57,232 bases of DNA. It comes from Prevotella sp. UBA2711. GTDB taxonomy: Bacteria > Bacteroidota > Bacteroidia > Bacteroidales > Bacteroidaceae. The notes beneath the pieces are model-generated. The model was not told the origin of the DNA. It did not search any database and saw only the letters and a list, made by a program, of their open reading frames with translations. The stretch covers positions 98,642 through 155,873 of the forward strand of contig DEKX01000041.1 in assembly GCA_002354095.1 (NCBI GenBank), written 5' to 3'. A program made the position numbers and the translations under genes. Within the stretch, counting starts at the first letter, position 1, and each line of letters opens with the position of its first letter. Positions 50,118 through 57,232 of the stretch are shown one piece after another.

Positions 50118-51557
50118 TTACAGGATAGTCTTAACAGCCTCCAGCATACCCTTCTCCTGAATCAGGTCGAGGAACTGCTTCACCATAGCGTTCAGACCCT
50201 GAATCTTATTGAGGTCTTCCTGCCAGATGAATTCTGCACCCAGCACGCCGTCAGCCACCTTCTGGGTGTCGCCGGTAGCCCAAAGCTCCTTCAGCAGGTC
50301 CATAATCTTCTGGTCGTCGTTAGGCACAATCTCAACACCGTCGGCACGCTTGCCACCCTTGTAGTAGGTGATGATGGCAGCCAGACCGAATACCAAGCCC
50401 TTAGGCAGTTCGCCCTTGCGCTCCAGGAAAGTCTTTACGCCTGGCAGGTCGCGAGCCTGGAATTTGGGGAATGAGTTCAGCATGATGCTCGTTACCTGGT
50501 GGTCAACGTATGGGTTGTCGAAGCGCTCCAGCACGTCACCGGCAAACTTCTCCAGCTCGTCCATAGGCAGGTCGAGTGTCTGCATCAGCTCGTCGAACTG
50601 TACCTTGTGGATGTACTTGCCGATAACCTCGTGGTTGCAGGCATCGCGAACGATGTTAACACCGCTTAGGAAGGCAACAGGCGACAGTACGGTGTGCGGA
50701 CCATTCAGCAGCGTCACCTTACGCTTGTGGTACGGCTCTTCTGATGGAACGAACAGCACGTGCAGTCCGGCCTTGTCGGCAGGGAATTCCTGAGCAACCT
50801 CCTTCGGAGCCTCAATCACCCAGAGGTGGAAGGTCTCAGCCTGTACTACCAAGTTGTCGCGATACGAAATCTTCTCCTGAATCTCCTTGATCTCATTGCG
50901 TGGGAATCCTGGTACGATACGGTCAACGAGGGTAGCGTAAACACCGCAAGCCTCCTCGAACCACTTCTTGAAGTCGTCGCCCAGGTTCCAAAGCTCGATA
51001 TACTTGTAGATGCAATCCTTCAGCACGTGACCATTCAGGAAGATGAGCTCGCAGGGGAAGATAATCAGACCCTTTGTCTTGTCGCCTTTGAAAGTCTGGT
51101 AACGACGATACAGCAGCTGTACCAGTTTGCCTGGATAAGAAGACGCAGGTTTGTCGTCCAACTTACAAGCAGGATCGAAAGCGATACCGGCCTCTGTAGT
51201 ATTCGAGATGACGAAACGGATTTCGGGCTGTTCAGCCAGTGCCATGAAGGCATCGTTCTGTGAATAGGGATTCAGCGCACGGCTAATGACGTCGATACGC
51301 TCCAGTGTGTTTACAGGCTTACCATTCTCACGACCTTGCAGGTTTACGTGATACAGACAGTCCTGAGCATTCAGCCAGTCAACCATACCACGCTCAATGG
51401 GCTGTACCACAACGACACTACCATTGAAGTCAGTCTTCTGGTCCATGTTCCAGATAATCCAATCAACAAAAGCACGGAGGAAATTTCCCTCACCAAACTG
51501 AATCACCTTTTCAGGCATAACGCTCTTAGGCGCAAATTGTTTGTTTAACGGTTTCAT
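50118..51557 (-). CDS. uxaB: Tagaturonate reductase (altronate oxidoreductase)
   Basis: 479 residues from ATG 51557 (MKPLNKQFAPKSVMPEKVIQ). NADH-dependent reduction of D-tagaturonate to D-altronate in galacturonate (pectin) breakdown. IQFGEGNFLRAFVDWII is the nucleotide-binding motif of the mannitol dehydrogenase/UxaB family; FVISNTTEAGIAFDP, GLIIFPCELIFLNGH, KVTLLNGPHTVLSPVAFLSG and NPYVDHQVTSIMLNSFPKF follow. A frame extension to 51650 precedes the promoter and is not coding. No other uronate genes are adjacent. Fructuronate reductase is the alternative within the family. Confidence 0.93.
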   Translation of the reverse strand: MKPLNKQFAPKSVMPEKVIQFGEGNFLRAFVDWIIWNMDQKTDFNGSVVVVQPIERGMVDWLNAQDCLYHVNLQGRENGKPVNTLERIDVISRALNPYSQNDAFMALAEQPEIRFVISNTTEAGIAFDPACKLDDKPASSYPGKLVQLLYRRYQTFKGDKTKGLIIFPCELIFLNGHVLKDCIYKYIELWNLGDDFKKWFEEACGVYATLVDRIVPGFPRNEIKEIQEKISYRDNLVVQAETFHLWVIEAPKEVAQEFPADKAGLHVLFVPSEEPYHKRKVTLLNGPHTVLSPVAFLSGVNIVRDACNHEVIGKYIHKVQFDELMQTLDLPMDELEKFAGDVLERFDNPYVDHQVTSIMLNSFPKFQARDLPGVKTFLERKGELPKGLVFGLAAIITYYKGGKRADGVEIVPNDDQKIMDLLKELWATGDTQKVADGVLGAEFIWQEDLNKIQGLNAMVKQFLDLIQEKGMLEAVKTIL

Positions 51558-51595
51558 AATATTAATAATGTTTAATTGATTTGTTTTATGTCGTG

Positions 51596-51627
51596 CAAAG
51601 ATAGCGACTTTTTTTGTAATTTCCAAA
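51596..51627 (-). promoter_or_regulatory. Promoter of uxaB
   Basis: On the minus strand TTTG (51624-51627), 20 nt, TATCTTTG (51596-51603). Back to back with the ppdK promoter, 14 bp apart. Confidence 0.85.
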
Positions 51628-51641
51628 TAATAGCGCGAAAA

Positions 51642-51673
51642 TTTGCACAAGTCAGAAATTTATATTATCTTTG
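51642..51673 (+). promoter_or_regulatory. Promoter of ppdK
   Basis: TTTG (51642-51645), 20 nt, TATCTTTG (51666-51673), giving a leader of about 45 nt that is very A+T-rich before the ATG at 51726, typical of highly expressed Bacteroidota genes. Confidence 0.87.
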
Positions 51674-51725
51674 CAGGACTATTGAAGTTCAATATTAATT
51701 TAAATAATAATACATTGTTAATCTT

Positions 51726-54449
51726 ATGAGTCAAAAAAGAGTTTACCTCTTCGGTAACGGAAAGGCCGAAGGTAATGCAAAAATGCGTGAGGAACTTGGT
51801 GGCAAGGGTGCTAACCTTGCCGAGATGAACCACATCGGTGTGCCCGTTCCTCCAGGTTTTACCATCACTACAGACTGCTGTAACGAATATTATCAGGTGG
51901 GTCAGGAGAAAATCATGGAGTTGCTCAACGACGACGTGATGGCTGCTGTTAAGCACATTGAAGACCTGATGAACTGCAAGTTCGGCGATGCTGCTAATCC
52001 TCTGTTGGTCAGTGTACGTTCGGGTGCACGTGCCTCTATGCCTGGTATGATGGATACCATTCTGAACCTCGGACTGAACGACGAGGTGGCTGAAGGTATG
52101 GCCAAGAAGACCAATAATCCTCACTTCGTTTACGACTCTTACCGTCGTTTCGTACAGATGTACGGTGATGTCGTGTTGGAGATGAAGCCTGTTAACAAGG
52201 AAGACATCGATCCATTCGAGGAGATTATTGAGAAGGTGAAGAAGGAGAGCGGTGTCGTTCTCGACAAAGACCTCTCGGTTGAAGACCTCAAGAAGTTGGT
52301 TCAGCTCTTCAAGGCTGCCATCAAGGAGCGCACAGGCAAGGACTTCCCCAACGATCCTATCGAACAGTTGTGGGGTGCTATCTGCGCCGTGTTCCGTTCT
52401 TGGATGAACGAGCGCGCTATCCTGTATCGTAAGATGGAAGGAATTCCCGACGAGTGGGGTACTGCCGTATCAGTAATGGCAATGGTATTCGGTAACATGG
52501 GCGATACCTCTGCAACAGGTGTTTGCTTCAGCCGCGATGCTGCCAATGGTGAGAATGTGTTCAATGGTGAGTATCTTGTTAATGCTCAGGGTGAGGACGT
52601 TGTTGCCGGTATCCGCACTCCACAGCAGATTACCAAGCTGGGTTCACAGCGTTGGGCTGAGCGTGCCGGTATCTCTGAGGAAGAGCGCGTAGCTAAGTAT
52701 CCTTCTATGGAGGAGGCAATGCCTGAAATCTATGCTCAGCTGAACGGTATTCAGGAGAAACTGGAAGAGCACTATCGCGATATGCAGGATATGGAGTTCA
52801 CCGTACAGGAGGGCAAACTCTGGTTCCTCCAGACACGTAACGGTAAGCGTACAGGTGCCGCTATGGTGAAGATTGCCATCGACCTGCTCCACGAGGGTAA
52901 GATTGACGAGAAGACTGCCATTCTGCGTTGCGAGCCTCAGAAGCTCGACGAACTGTTGCACCCCGTATTCGATAAGAAGGCATTGACATCTGCCAAGGTG
53001 ATTGCTCAGGGTCTGCCTGCATCTCCAGGTGCAGCCTGTGGTCAGATTGTATTCCACGCTGACGATGCTCAGGAGTGGCACAAGGACGGTCACAAGGTTG
53101 TGCTCGTTCGTATCGAGACATCACCAGAGGACCTCGCCGGTATGTCTGCCGCTGAGGGTATTCTGACAGCTCGTGGTGGTATGACCTCACACGCTGCCGT
53201 TGTGGCTCGCGGTATGGGTAAGTGCTGCGTATCGGGTGTTGGTTCGCTGAATGTTAGCTATAAGGATAAAACCGTTGAGATTGACGGCGTAGTATATAAG
53301 GAGGGCGACTATATCTCTCTGAATGGTACCACTGGTCAGGTTTATGCTGGTGAAGTTCCTACCAAGGCTGCCGAGCTTTCTGGCGACTTCAAGGAACTGA
53401 TGGACCTCTGCGACAAGTACACCAAGTTGCAGGTTCGCACCAATGCTGATACTCCACACGACGCTCAGGTTGCTCGCAACTTCGGTGCCAAGGGTATCGG
53501 TCTGACACGTACAGAGCACATGTTCTTCGAGGATAAGAAGATTATCGCTATGCGCGAGATGATTCTGTCGAAGGATGCTGCCGGTCGCGAGAAGGCTCTT
53601 GCCAAGCTGCTGCCTTACCAGAAGGCTGACTTCAAGGGTATTCTTGAGGCTATGGACGGACTGCCCGTTAACATCCGTCTGTTGGATCCCCCATTGCACG
53701 AGTTCGTTCCCCACGATTTGGCTGGTCAGGAGACCATGGCTAAGGAGATGGGCGTCAGCGTAGAGGATATCAAGCGTCGTGTTGACTCACTGGCTGAGAA
53801 CAACCCAATGCTGGGTCACCGTGGTTGCCGTCTGGGCATTACCTTCCCTGAAATCACCGCTATGCAGACCCGTGCCATCCTTGGTGCAGCCTGCGAGCTG
53901 AAGAAGGAAGGCAAGAATCCTATGCCAGAGATCATGGTTCCACTGATTGGTACACTCTATGAGTTGAAGCAGCAGAAGGAAGTCATTCTGGAGGCTGCCA
54001 AGGAGACCTTTGCCGAGTATGGCACAGAAGTAGAGTTTGAGATTGGTACGATGATTGAGATTCCTCGTGCAGCTCTGACCGCCGATCGTATTGCTACTGA
54101 GGCCCAGTACTTCTCATTCGGTACCAATGACCTCACACAGATGACCTTCGGTTACTCTCGTGACGATATTGCCAGCTTCTTGCCTGTTTACCTCGACAAG
54201 AAGATTCTGAAGGTTGACCCATTCCAGGTTCTCGACCAGAAGGGTGTTGGTAAGCTCATCAAGTACGCTGTAGAGAAGGGCCGTGAGATTCGTCCTGAAC
54301 TGCGTTGCGGTATCTGTGGTGAGCATGGTGGTGAGCCCAGCTCTGTGAAGTTCTGCGCAAAGATTGGCATGAACTACGCATCTTGCTCTCCATTCCGTGT
54401 GCCCATCGCCCGCCTCGCCGCCGCACAGGGCGCTCTCGAATGTGAATAA
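51726..54449 (+). CDS. ppdK: Pyruvate, phosphate dikinase
   Basis: 907 residues, normal length. Reversibly converts ATP + Pi + pyruvate to AMP + PPi + phosphoenolpyruvate, saving energy in PPi-based glycolysis or feeding gluconeogenesis. N-terminal nucleotide-binding domain (GGKGANLAEMNHIGVPVPPG; VRSGARASMPGMMDTILNLG), swivelling phosphohistidine domain with GGMTSHAAVVARGMGK carrying the catalytic His, and the PEP-binding TIM barrel (GIGLTRTEHMFFE, FGTNDLTQMTFGYSRDD, CGICGEHGGEP). Strong codon bias and a strong terminator suggest high expression. Confidence 0.98.
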   Translation: MSQKRVYLFGNGKAEGNAKMREELGGKGANLAEMNHIGVPVPPGFTITTDCCNEYYQVGQEKIMELLNDDVMAAVKHIEDLMNCKFGDAANPLLVSVRSGARASMPGMMDTILNLGLNDEVAEGMAKKTNNPHFVYDSYRRFVQMYGDVVLEMKPVNKEDIDPFEEIIEKVKKESGVVLDKDLSVEDLKKLVQLFKAAIKERTGKDFPNDPIEQLWGAICAVFRSWMNERAILYRKMEGIPDEWGTAVSVMAMVFGNMGDTSATGVCFSRDAANGENVFNGEYLVNAQGEDVVAGIRTPQQITKLGSQRWAERAGISEEERVAKYPSMEEAMPEIYAQLNGIQEKLEEHYRDMQDMEFTVQEGKLWFLQTRNGKRTGAAMVKIAIDLLHEGKIDEKTAILRCEPQKLDELLHPVFDKKALTSAKVIAQGLPASPGAACGQIVFHADDAQEWHKDGHKVVLVRIETSPEDLAGMSAAEGILTARGGMTSHAAVVARGMGKCCVSGVGSLNVSYKDKTVEIDGVVYKEGDYISLNGTTGQVYAGEVPTKAAELSGDFKELMDLCDKYTKLQVRTNADTPHDAQVARNFGAKGIGLTRTEHMFFEDKKIIAMREMILSKDAAGREKALAKLLPYQKADFKGILEAMDGLPVNIRLLDPPLHEFVPHDLAGQETMAKEMGVSVEDIKRRVDSLAENNPMLGHRGCRLGITFPEITAMQTRAILGAACELKKEGKNPMPEIMVPLIGTLYELKQQKEVILEAAKETFAEYGTEVEFEIGTMIEIPRAALTADRIATEAQYFSFGTNDLTQMTFGYSRDDIASFLPVYLDKKILKVDPFQVLDQKGVGKLIKYAVEKGREIRPELRCGICGEHGGEPSSVKFCAKIGMNYASCSPFRVPIARLAAAQGALECE

Positions 54450-54472
54450 ATTTCTTATTTTTGAGATACTTA

Positions 54473-54509
54473 AAAACGCAAGTGCTTGATAGCAAAGTAC
54501 TTGCGTTTT
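54473..54509 (+). terminator. Terminator of ppdK
   Basis: An 11-bp perfect stem (AAAACGCAAGT / ACTTGCGTTTT), 15-nt loop, T6 tract. Confidence 0.92.
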
Positions 54510-54744
54510 TTATATATCCCTAAAAGCGTGTTTTTTCGGGAAACATTTTTGAAATTGCAAATCACTGATATACAATTAGTTATATTTTCATAAAATACCA
54601 TTCTATGTGCCAATAGGAAGTTCTGCATCAAATTTGTTTACCAAAAAATGAGCCTGTTTACCAAAATTAGAGCGAGCATTATAAAGCCGAGTTATATTAT
54701 ATGAATGCGCACTATTGCGTGTAATCATATAATATACATTTGAT
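54510..54744. other. Spacer before the recombinase with direct and inverted repeats
   Basis: Contains TGTTTACCAAAA twice in close succession (about 54635-54665) and a perfect 12-bp inverted repeat, TATATTATATGA (54693-54704) and TCATATAATATA (54725-54736). The right arm reaches to 8 bp before the recombinase ATG. TACATTTG (54735-54742) resembles a -7 box but lies too close to the ATG. The repeats could be recombinase binding sites or an operator; I cannot define an attachment core. Confidence 0.65.
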
Positions 54745-56208
54745 ATGGCAACATTAAAAGCTACTGTAAAATCAAAGAGAAAAGATGGAATGTATGTCGT
54801 ATACATACGTTTTGCCCACAATCGGAAAGTCTCTTATCTAAGGACTTCATGGATGGTTAACGATAAGGGGCTGAGTCGGAACAAAAAGGATATTCTTGAT
54901 CCTTTTGTCATTCAGCAAACTTCAAAATTGATTGACCGCTACTACAACACTCTGAATAGGATTGACACACAAGACTGGACGGTTAAGGAAATTGTGGACT
55001 ATATTCAGAAAGGGAAAGATGGTATATCGTTCTCAATGTACGCTCGTAAGCATATAGAGAAGATGAAAGCTAGAGGCCAGGAAAGGACTTCACGTGATTA
55101 CAAGTGGGCACTTTATAGTTTGGAGAAATTTGCAGGTGGTGATGAAATCATGTTCTCACAGTTGACTTACTCATTCCTTTCCCGATGGATAGACTCTCTT
55201 TCCCAGACGGCAAGGTCTAAAAACAAATACCCAATCAACATCAGACAGATTCACAAAGCTGCTATGTTGGAATACAACGATGAAGAAAGAGGTATTCAGT
55301 TAATCACAAACCCTTGGCCCAAGATTACAATCCCCAAGGAAGATACACCAAACAAGAGAGCAATAAGCCCCAATATGCTTCGCAGGTTCTTCGCCGTTGT
55401 TCCCGACTTCAGTAGATTTACGCATCCTCTTCAGGAACTTGGGCAGGATGTTGCGCTGATAAGTTTCTGCATGTGTGGTATCAATAGCATTGATTTATTC
55501 TTTGCGAAGAAGAGTCAGTATCACAATGGCATCTTCCACTATAACAGAAGAAAAACAAGTAAATCCCGTTCAGATAATGCATACTTTGAGATAAGGGTGC
55601 CACAATTTATAAAGCCCACATTCGAGAAGTACTTGTCCAAAGATATGGAATCTCCCTGGCTGTTTGACTTTCAAGACCGCCTAAGCACATCAGACTCATT
55701 CAATGCCAATGTAAATGCAGGCATCAGCCAAATCTGTAAGAAAGTCTCGCCAGACTTCCATGCCAGCCTGTATTCCTTCCGTCATTCATGGGCAACGATA
55801 GCACAGAACGGATGCGGTGCATCGCTTGGCGATGTTGACTTTGCACTCAACCACTCTACATACAAGATGGCAAGAGTATATACCAAGATAGATTACTCTC
55901 CGGCATGGGAATTAAACGAAAAAGTTATTGACTATATTTTCTTTAGTAACGAGGATATAACCAAACGCGAAGATTCCGGTAAATCCTTTGAGAGGATGTC
56001 GAAGTATAATCTTATCCGCGGAGAGGCGTTCATCAGCGGTGAATGCATATTTGTAATTGAGGACTCTGGATTTACAAACGTCGAACAGGTTACAACGACA
56101 CTCCTTTCGTCTTTGTCTGACAATATAGAACGTCCAACCAAGGTTCAGATAAGGATTACGAATCTCGACAAGAAGCAGGTTCGGTTGTATCAGAGATTAT
56201 TGGAGTGA
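54745..56208 (+). CDS. Tyrosine recombinase/integrase of Bacteroidota type
   Basis: 487 residues. N-terminal arm-binding-like part (YIRFAHNRKVSYLRTSW), SAM-like core-binding domain (about 100-190) and catalytic domain with LYSFRHSWATIAQNG (Arg and second His of the HxxR motif, first His replaced by Tyr), LNHSTYKMARVYTKIDYSP (His and the nucleophile Tyr). The segment FCMCGINSIDLFF lacks the usual first Arg, as in some other integrases of the phylum. An extra C-terminal part of about 80 residues follows the active-site Tyr. No other conjugation or phage genes are visible; the element it belongs to, if any, would extend right through the ArsR gene. Confidence 0.92.
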   Translation: MATLKATVKSKRKDGMYVVYIRFAHNRKVSYLRTSWMVNDKGLSRNKKDILDPFVIQQTSKLIDRYYNTLNRIDTQDWTVKEIVDYIQKGKDGISFSMYARKHIEKMKARGQERTSRDYKWALYSLEKFAGGDEIMFSQLTYSFLSRWIDSLSQTARSKNKYPINIRQIHKAAMLEYNDEERGIQLITNPWPKITIPKEDTPNKRAISPNMLRRFFAVVPDFSRFTHPLQELGQDVALISFCMCGINSIDLFFAKKSQYHNGIFHYNRRKTSKSRSDNAYFEIRVPQFIKPTFEKYLSKDMESPWLFDFQDRLSTSDSFNANVNAGISQICKKVSPDFHASLYSFRHSWATIAQNGCGASLGDVDFALNHSTYKMARVYTKIDYSPAWELNEKVIDYIFFSNEDITKREDSGKSFERMSKYNLIRGEAFISGECIFVIEDSGFTNVEQVTTTLLSSLSDNIERPTKVQIRITNLDKKQVRLYQRLLE

Positions 56209-56335
56209 TAGGAGAATTATTGGTGTATATACAAAGATGCATTTTTTTAAATTGCTTACTTTATTGAAATGACATAAAGTTATTTCATCCTTTTTAGAGT
56301 AAAAATATTAGTTTGTTGAAAAATTATGTTAATCA

Positions 56336-56351
56336 TTCGCAAATTTACGAA
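56336..56351. promoter_or_regulatory. Operator-like palindrome 1 upstream of arsR-type gene
   Basis: TTCGCAAATTTACGAA, matching TTCG-N8-CGAA; it lies just upstream of the -33 element and shares 13 of 16 bases with palindrome 2, 42 bp downstream. Confidence 0.7.
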
Positions 56352-56357
56352 CAAATG

Positions 56358-56393
56358 TTTGCGTATTCGAATTGTTGTTCGTAACTTTGCGAA
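56358..56393 (+). promoter_or_regulatory. arsR promoter with operator-like palindrome 2 over the -7 box
   Basis: TTTG (56358-56361), 20 nt, TAACTTTG (56382-56389). The -7 box is the centre of TTCGTAACTTTGCGAA (56378-56393), the second TTCG-N8-CGAA palindrome. A dimer bound here would block the promoter. Confidence 0.8.
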
Positions 56394-56412
56394 CAAATTC
56401 AGACATTTCAGT

Positions 56413-56745
56413 ATGGAGAACAAGAAAGTATATACAGAGAAACAGGAGCGGATAGCCCGATTTGCCAAAGCTTTGGGACATCCTGCACGTATTGCTATTA
56501 TGCAGTTTCTAGCGAAGCAGGAACAATGCTATTTTGGTGACATACACGAAGAACTGCCCATTGCCAAAGCTACAGTCTCACAACATCTGACAGAACTGAA
56601 GGATGCAGGACTTATACAAGGAACCATCGAGATGCCGAAGGTGAGATATTGCATCAACCGCGACAACTGGATGCTGGCCAAGATGCTCTTTCAAGAGTTC
56701 TTCAGTCAAGAAATGACGAAATCCGACTGCGGTTGCAGTAAGTAA
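56413..56745 (+). CDS. ArsR-family metal(loid)-responsive repressor
   Basis: 110 residues from ATG 56413 (MENKKVYTEKQERIARF). A winged helix with the recognition region AKATVSQHLTELKDAGLIQG and a C-terminal CGCSK tail; a Cys lies also in QCYFGDIHEEL. ArsR repressors leave DNA on binding As(III), Sb(III) or other metals through Cys pairs; the CGC tail is a candidate binding site. It probably represses itself and the downstream lipoprotein gene. A longer frame from 56326 covers the promoter and is rejected. Confidence 0.93.
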   Translation: MENKKVYTEKQERIARFAKALGHPARIAIMQFLAKQEQCYFGDIHEELPIAKATVSQHLTELKDAGLIQGTIEMPKVRYCINRDNWMLAKMLFQEFFSQEMTKSDCGCSK

Positions 56746-56844
56746 TTCTATAATTTATAAACGATGTAATTATATCATATAGGGGATTGTTGTATAATAT
56801 ATGTTCGTAGTTCTACAAACAACAAACAATAAATGTAACTTAAA

Positions 56845-57232
56845 ATGAAAAGAACATTAGTTTTAATGATGGTCAGTTTCATATTGCTGGCCTGTGGTGA
56901 GAAATCAAACGCTGTGACCGCCAAAGCGCAGTCGGGGCAAGTGAATGACTTCGTTGAGATACTCTATTTCCACGGCAAGCAGCGGTGCATGACGTGCCGA
57001 TCCATCGAGCAGAATACGAAAGAGCTGCTGGAGTCTAAGTTCCAAAGGCAAATGAAGGAAGGGAAAGTGTTTTTTCGCGTGATAGACATTTCAAAGAAGG
57101 AGAATGCCCGGATAGCGGAGAAGTACGAAGTTACCTGGTCGTCATTATTCCTTGTTCAGCACAAGAACGGAAAGGAGAAGGCTGAGAACCTGACAGAGTT
57201 TGCCTTCGGGCATTCACGCACTCAGCCAGAAG
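56845..57232 (+). CDS. Thioredoxin-fold lipoprotein, ArsF-like, 3' end outside window
   Basis: 129 residues visible. Signal with lipobox ILLAC (Cys17), then EILYFHGKQRCMTCRSIEQN with a CxxC pair (CMTC) and VIDISKKENARIAEKYEVTW SSLFLV, a thioredoxin-like fold. It resembles the family annotated as ArsF in Bacteroidota arsenic operons, and lies 99 bp after an ArsR-type gene. Substrate and exact role unknown; periplasmic redox handling of a metalloid is the likely context (inference). Confidence 0.8.
   Translation, partial: MKRTLVLMMVSFILLACGEKSNAVTAKAQSGQVNDFVEILYFHGKQRCMTCRSIEQNTKELLESKFQRQMKEGKVFFRVIDISKKENARIAEKYEVTWSSLFLVQHKNGKEKAENLTEFAFGHSRTQPE

Noticed and set aside
51558..51650. N-terminal extension of uxaB
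   Set aside because: The uxaB promoter lies inside it, so it cannot be part of the transcript; the family start fits ATG 51557.

Overview
The window looks like a chromosomal segment of a Bacteroidota anaerobe of the Prevotella/Segatella group, judged by gene content and promoters (inference). Promoters follow the Bacteroidota pattern TTTG-N19/20-TAnnTTTG, and at least eleven good matches were found by eye. Typical content includes pyruvate:ferredoxin oxidoreductase, pyruvate phosphate dikinase, an Lnb/DUF4105 protein, a SecA of about 1,120 residues, plant-polysaccharide hydrolases (GH43, GH9) and tagaturonate reductase.

Layout. (1) 1-4.5 kb, minus: the 5' part of PFOR and an AAA_14-type ATPase with an odd Walker B. 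(2) 4.6-13.5 kb, minus: a tightly packed five-gene operon encoding a receiver-PP2C phosphatase, a membrane-anchored coiled-coil/WD40-like protein, a propeller sensor 'kinase' whose phospho-acceptor His is Asp, an orthodox soluble histidine kinase, and a TonB-dependent receptor with a helical N-terminal module. Four of its joints overlap or sit 3 nt apart. It is the best candidate here for an undescribed system. (3) 13.6-21.7 kb: ATP-grasp/GH43 pair, a lipoprotein-rsmG-metallo-hydrolase operon, a CpxP/Spy-like protein, a 27-residue membrane peptide, GH9 and a VanX-like dipeptidase. (4) 21.7-28.5 kb, minus: orphan ABC ATPase, secA, a degenerate alkaline-phosphatase-fold protein and an Lnb-like lipoprotein acyltransferase. 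(5) 28.6-40.7 kb: outer-membrane protein, lptC, a CNNM/CBS protein, ppiD-like chaperone, pheT, yebC, a TSCPD protein, a small lipoprotein, lepA and a Crp/Fnr regulator. (6) 40.7-46.4 kb: an A+T-rich accessory stretch with three adjacent 21-22 bp tandem arrays, a GNAT toxin-antitoxin-like pair, three zinc-ribbon/TonB/DUF4190 genes behind a highly structured leader RNA, and an apparently frameshifted gene. (7) 46.5-47.2 kb: four tRNA genes (Thr-CGT, Gly-CCC, Ser-GCT, Glu-CTC). (8) 47-54.5 kb: uvrA, uxaB and divergent ppdK. (9) 54.5 kb to the end: a tyrosine recombinase, an ArsR repressor with two matching operator-like palindromes, and the start of a thioredoxin-fold lipoprotein, probably the head of an arsenic/thiol-stress operon.

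How the genes work together. PFOR and PPDK serve pyruvate metabolism; GH43, GH9 and UxaB serve plant-polymer use; LptC, PpiD, SecA and Lnb-like serve envelope biogenesis. The five-gene operon appears to couple something sensed in the periplasm to a cytoplasmic PP2C output and to an outer-membrane transporter, but neither ligand nor output target is visible. All functional assignments rest on motifs read by eye; no database search was run.
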